Origin: Polyangiaceae bacterium
GTDB taxonomy: Bacteria; Myxococcota_A; Polyangia; Polyangiales; Polyangiaceae
Direction: 5' to 3'
Assembly: GCA_029261965.1 (NCBI GenBank)
Contig: JAJDAH010000187.1
Span: 1-36,660, forward strand
DNA: 36,660 nucleotides
Below are positions 35,701 through 36,660 of the stretch, piece by piece. The notes beneath the pieces are model-generated. The model made no database searches and had not been told where the DNA came from. It saw nothing but the letters and a program-made list of their open reading frames with translations. How positions within the stretch are numbered: the stretch's first letter is position 1; every line of letters starts with the position of its first letter. The position numbers were made by a program, and so were the translations under genes.

Positions 35701-36660
35701 CTGCCCGTGCACGTTTCCTGAATGTCGCACGTCCCCGCAACACTGCGACAGACGTTGCCACTCCCCAAGAAGCTGTCCGCAGGGCAGTTGGGGTCACCGT
35801 TCAAACAGGTTTCTTCGACATCGCACGAGCCCGCGGACGCTCGACAGACGGCGCCGCCGGTGCCGGCCGGATGCTGGCAGGCATTGGAAGAGCCGTTGCA
35901 TTCGTCGTCGGTGCACGGGTTGCCATCCGCGGTGCACGAGGTGCCGTTCGGTTGCTTGAGGTCCGAGGGGCAGCCCGCCCCCGAACCCGTGCAGTTCTCC
36001 GCAGCATCGCACTCACCGGCGGCTGCGCGGCACTCGGTGGTGCCGGGCTCGAATCCGTTCCCCGGACAATTCGCACTGGTCCCCGTGCAATTTTCAGCGA
36101 TGTCGCAGATCCCAGCGGAAGCCCGACACTCGGTAGTCGCGGGCTCGAAGGAGTCCCCGGGACACGCGGCGCTGCTCCCCGTACAGCTCTCTGCAACGTC
36201 GCAACTGCCCGCCGACGCTCGACACTCCGTCGTCCCCGGCTCGAAAGAGTCTCCAGGACACGCCGCGCTACTTCCCGTGCAGGTCTCCGCAATGTCGCAA
36301 ATGCCCGCCGACGCGCGACACTCCGTTGTCCCCGGCTCGAAGGAGTTCCCAGGACACAGCGCGCTACTGCCGGTGCAGTTCTCCGCTACGTCGCAAATAC
36401 CCGCCGACGCCCGACACTCCGTCGTCCCCGGCTCGAGGCTGTCTCCGGGACACCCCGCGCTACTCCCCGTGCAGTTCTCCGCCGGGTCGCAAATACCTGC
36501 CGACGCCCGACACTCCGTCGTCCCCGGCTCGAGGCTGTCTCCGGGACACAACGCGCTACTACCCGTGCAGTTCTCCGCCGGGTCGCAAATACCTGCCGAC
36601 GCCCGACACTCTGTCGTCCCCGGCTCGAGGCTGTTTCCGGGACACAACGCGCTACTACCC
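29787..36660 (-). CDS. Giant Cys-rich surface protein with disintegrin-like repeat arrays and MYXO-CTERM tail (N-terminus beyond window)
   Basis: The frame is open to the right edge, so at least 2290 residues are present and the signal peptide is missing. Order from N to C: 16 disintegrin-like units plus a 35-residue variant (34737-36660); DGVCC module (34437-34736); 13 units plus a variant (33027-34436); DGVCC module (32733-33026); 6 units plus a variant (32085-32732); four DGVCC modules in succession (about 30168-32084); a Gly/Ala-rich stalk (about 29898-30160); and a tail of GSCGCRAPG, a hydrophobic segment and RRRRAS. The unit is C-x6-C-D-x2-E-x-C-x-G, then C-P-x-D, 32 residues long. The tail implies surface sorting. 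The unit spacing matches the C-terminal half of ADAM disintegrin domains (inference from remembered sequences). Binding or adhesion is plausible, but no ligand is known. No enzymatic domain is visible in this portion. Confidence 0.93.
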   Translation of the reverse strand, partial: GSSALCPGNSLEPGTTECRASAGICDPAENCTGSSALCPGDSLEPGTTECRASAGICDPAENCTGSSAGCPGDSLEPGTTECRASAGICDVAENCTGSSALCPGNSFEPGTTECRASAGICDIAETCTGSSAACPGDSFEPGTTECRASAGSCDVAESCTGSSAACPGDSFEPATTECRASAGICDIAENCTGTSANCPGNGFEPGTTECRAAAGECDAAENCTGSGAGCPSDLKQPNGTSCTADGNPCTDDECNGSSNACQHPAGTGGAVCRASAGSCDVEETCLNGDPNCPADSFLGSGNVCRSVAGTCDIQETCTGSSAACPVDSFEPSTIVCRGSAGECDVAETCTGSGAACPGDGKVGNGTSCTDDGNPCSDDECDGVSNDCQHPAGTGGAVCRASVGTCDIAEVCVGGSTTCPGDSFEPSTTECRAAAGECDAAENCTGIGASCPGDLKVASGTSCTDDGNVCTDDECNGVLDACQHPAGSGGGLCRAAAGACDIAEFCVGGNPNCPADVLDTTTVCRAAADVCDVAETCGSNGANCPADGFEPATTECRASAGVCDVAENCTGSGVACPADGFEPGTTECRAAAGVCDIAENCTGSGANCPIDSLEPATTQCRAQSCTGSTVTLPENCLGNDPDCPAEMFLDCSPNVCSGTSCAGGCTFDTDCTAGNFCLVGVCTPKRPQGDPCVADNYCQTALFCADGVCCDGTCGGSNPSDCQACNQATQEGFCLPLPNLTVCRAAVDTCDAAEVCNGSATTCPGDSKQGTGFVCRAAAGLCDVAETCDGSNDACPADGFESGGTQCRASAGSCDVAEQCAGGTPNCPPDGFQPNTTVCRAAADVCDAAENCTGTGATCPGDAFLPSTTVCRAATDVCDAAETCTGSAPACPGDGFLPPATVCRPSAGACDLAENCSGTGAACPGDAFEPATTECRASGGECDIAESCSGSGAACPVDGKQPSGTACTPDINPCSLDACDGVADACQHNLPAPAGATCRVVAGACDIAETCTGTSTSCPADALQANGFECRASAGTCDIAETCDGVSPACAADAFEPMATVCRPSAGLCDVAENCTGTGAACPGDSVQPSGFACRAAAGACDLAETCDGSTTGCPADAFQPSTFVCNASGGACDPAETCPGNAAGCPPNVLEPSTTECRPVADICDAAEFCTGSTSTCPADGFLGAGNPCRSASCTGATATLPEVCTGSAAACPGPNTVDCTPNVCMGVVCAGGCIDDTGCIAGNFCLAGTCTPKLPDGDPCSGNNFCVSDICVDGVCCDGGCGGGDPSDCESCNALGTEGQCLPLVGGTECRASAGGCDPAETCDGTATACPVDALEASGFVCRAVAGGCDIEETCSGVDTACPADVLEATGVVCRAAAGVCDVSEMCDGATPACPNDGFMSGLIECRSAMGACDIAENCTGTAAACPADGFLDNTNVCRPAAGLCDVAESCGGASAACPADVLVPGSTVCRASAGVCDVDESCDGVGPACPLDGFLASTTQCRAPLCSAGTATLAENCTGTTADCPPEMMQQCDPFVCQGTDCGTTCTLDTDCAIGNYCSAGNCVPKGNPGDPCTATNECLSDICADGVCCNSACTGQCEACDVAGLAGTCSPVLGAPHGTRPACPGDGSACDGTCNGILTSACFLPGNTTQCRAPSCTGGTATLEAFCDGAGSCPVLQTQDCSPSTCGPTQCVGNCLTDAQCTAGNFCSAGVCAPTFPDGDPCASDNQCTSTFCTDGVCCNADCSGQCEACAEAGTEGQCLAVAGAPRGARAACAGDGSACDGVCDGTAPDSCTFPGAGVECRAGSCTNDIATLAAFCDGAGTCPATQQQNCAPGMCAGAICDGGCVLNTDCQVSEYCSAGVCVPLEPLGTPCSSADQCASGACVDGVCCASSCTGQCEACAESGNEGACIPVLGAPRGARSSCAADGSACDGVCDGMDATQCTFPDAATVCRLPSCTMDVATLQANCQGNGTCPALQQQPCVPFTCGPTQCAGDCTVTTDCNAGNYCSAGVCVPQLDPGAACGSVEQCLSGNCVDNVCCDTACGDQCAACDVPGSLGTCSPVVGSPRGARAACAGVGVCGGACDGVTTVACTLPGSTTSCGTAACNGTLLLAAPACNGAGPCLPANQVDCAPFLCQSGACTTSCALNSDCATGFECIANLCQPPGGMDGGAAGAAGAGGAVGQGGAAGTAGTAGTAGIAGGAGTGGLPDAGVAGAAGTGGSAGTTSTGGTGGVIGDAGTDAFIDGVDSGDQGSCGCRAPGSRSNAPLGVLVLAALGAVMVTRRRRAS
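29790..29897 (-). other. MYXO-CTERM sorting tail of the giant protein
   Basis: The final 36 residues have the order expected of TIGR03901: GSCGCRAPG, a hydrophobic helix LGVLVLAALGAVMV, and TRRRRAS. The Gly-Cys motif is the presumed processing and anchoring site. Confidence 0.9.
30168..32084 (-). repeat. Four consecutive DGVCC modules (c-f) with linkers
   Basis: Modules of about 150 residues: NYCSAGNC, CADGVCCNSACTGQCEAC, then GAPHGTRPACPGDGSACDG, and a CRAPSCTGGTATL-type variant leading to the next module. The last copy is the most diverged (NVCCDTACGDQCAAC; linker CGTAACNGTLLL). The GQCEAC and GAPRGAR motifs recur in many myxobacterial exoproteins. Confidence 0.85.
32085..32732 (-). repeat. 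Disintegrin-like array 3 (6 units and a 35-residue variant)
   Basis: Units such as FVCRAVAGGCDIEETCSG and TVCRASAGVCDVDESCDG keep the cysteine spacing. It ends with the variant CRAPLCSAGTATLAENC before the run of DGVCC modules. Confidence 0.88.
32733..33026 (-). repeat. DGVCC module b
   Basis: About 98 residues, closest to module a: CTPNVCMGVVCAGGC, CIAGNFCLAGTC, CVDGVCCDGGCGG, CESCNALGTEGQC. It splits arrays 2 and 3. Confidence 0.85.
33027..34436 (-). repeat. Disintegrin-like array 2 (13 units and a 35-residue variant)
   Basis: Same 32-residue unit but with more sequence divergence (for example FVCRAAAGLCDVAETCDG, TVCRPSAGLCDVAENCTG). One unit has the 30-residue ACTPDINPCSLDAC insert. It ends with the variant CRSASCTGATATLPEVC next to a DGVCC module. 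Confidence 0.88.
34437..34736 (-). repeat. DGVCC module a
   Basis: About 100 residues: CSPNVCSGTSCAGGC, DTDCTAGNFC, CADGVCCDGTCGG, CQACNQATQEGFC. Paralogous to the five modules nearer the C-terminus. It splits arrays 1 and 2. Confidence 0.85.
34737..36660 (-). repeat. Disintegrin-like array 1 (16 units and a 35-residue variant)
   Basis: Units are 32 residues (96 bp), with consensus GTTECRASAGICD, then IAENCTGSSAACPGDSFEP. Three of them carry an extra 30-residue insert containing TSCTDDGNPCTDDEC and ACQHPAG (starting near 35972, 35594 and 35312). The last member (near 34842-34737) is the variant with CRAQSCTGSTVTLPENC instead of the regular centre. Confidence 0.9.
36069..36660 (-). repeat. 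Near-identical 96-bp tandem copies at the window edge
   Basis: At least six consecutive 96-bp copies encode units that differ at only a few residues. Direct comparison of 36431-36526 with 36527-36622 shows 4 mismatches in 96 bases. Copies further left are progressively less alike. The array continues past the right edge. Confidence 0.93.

Noticed and set aside
36069..36660. Regular 96-bp repeats resembling a CRISPR array
   Set aside because: The repeats are contiguous and coding, with no unique spacers between them; the minus-strand frame continues unbroken with conserved cysteines.
1..36660. Insertion sequences, integrases, toxin-antitoxin or phage genes
   Set aside because: No transposase, integrase or terminal inverted repeats with flanking duplications were recognised; base composition looks uniform by eye.

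Overview
The window is high-GC DNA that reads like a myxobacterium (Myxococcota, probably the Polyangiales/Sorangiineae side). Evidence: two proteins end in MYXO-CTERM surface-sorting tails (glycine/cysteine motif, hydrophobic segment, terminal RRRR cluster); there are two membrane-linked Ser/Thr protein kinases, a TIGR02147-type regulator, an RCC1-repeat exported protein, and many cysteine-rich or Gly/Ser/Ala-rich exported proteins. The taxonomic call is inference from gene content; there is no rRNA or core marker here. No tRNA, rRNA, IS element or CRISPR array was found.

Layout. 1-2956 (-): LysR-type regulator, a beta-propeller-like lipoprotein, and the start of a secreted TPR-like protein that runs off the left edge. 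3117-4487 (+): aldehyde dehydrogenase, followed by a frameshifted, truncated methyltransferase remnant (4484-4669). 4673-8389: small lipoprotein (-), Pro/Gly-rich membrane protein (+), membrane-tethered kinase (-), Gly-rich/Cys-rich lipoprotein (-). 8573-11887 (+): TIGR02147 regulator translationally coupled to a GTETGNP-type lipoprotein, then a second membrane-tethered kinase of the same unusual architecture. 11897-13009 (-): lipoprotein with all six copper ligands expected of a PHM/DBM-type monooxygenase. 13248-17621 (-): compact four-gene MacAB/Lol-like export operon (adaptor, ATPase, two permeases). 17739-21454 (-): Sel1-repeat lipoprotein and a double-VWA MYXO-CTERM protein, divergent from an RCC1-repeat exported protein (21507-23042). 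23076-29715: patatin-like phospholipase (-), small lipoprotein (+), YjdI-CDGSH-CDGSH iron-sulfur protein (+), acyl-CoA thioesterase (-), large membrane protein with a spermidine-synthase-like core (+), short-chain dehydrogenase (-).

29787-36660 (-): the outstanding object, the C-terminal 2290 or so residues of a giant cysteine-rich surface protein whose N-terminus lies beyond the right edge. About 35 tandem 32-residue units have the same cysteine spacing as the C-terminal half of animal ADAM/snake-venom disintegrin domains. The arrays are interrupted by six 'DGVCC' modules and end in a Gly/Ala-rich stalk and a MYXO-CTERM tail. The 96-bp units next to the right edge are nearly identical, while those toward the C-terminus are diverged, suggesting growth or homogenisation at one end.

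Taken together the window is dominated by cell-envelope and surface functions: at least eight putative lipoproteins, two MYXO-CTERM proteins, a lipoprotein/macrolide-type exporter and envelope-sensing kinases. Most functional links between neighbours are inferred from orientation, spacing and ATGA-type overlaps. No intergenic gap exceeds 300 bases; the largest (13010-13247) holds no convincing gene.
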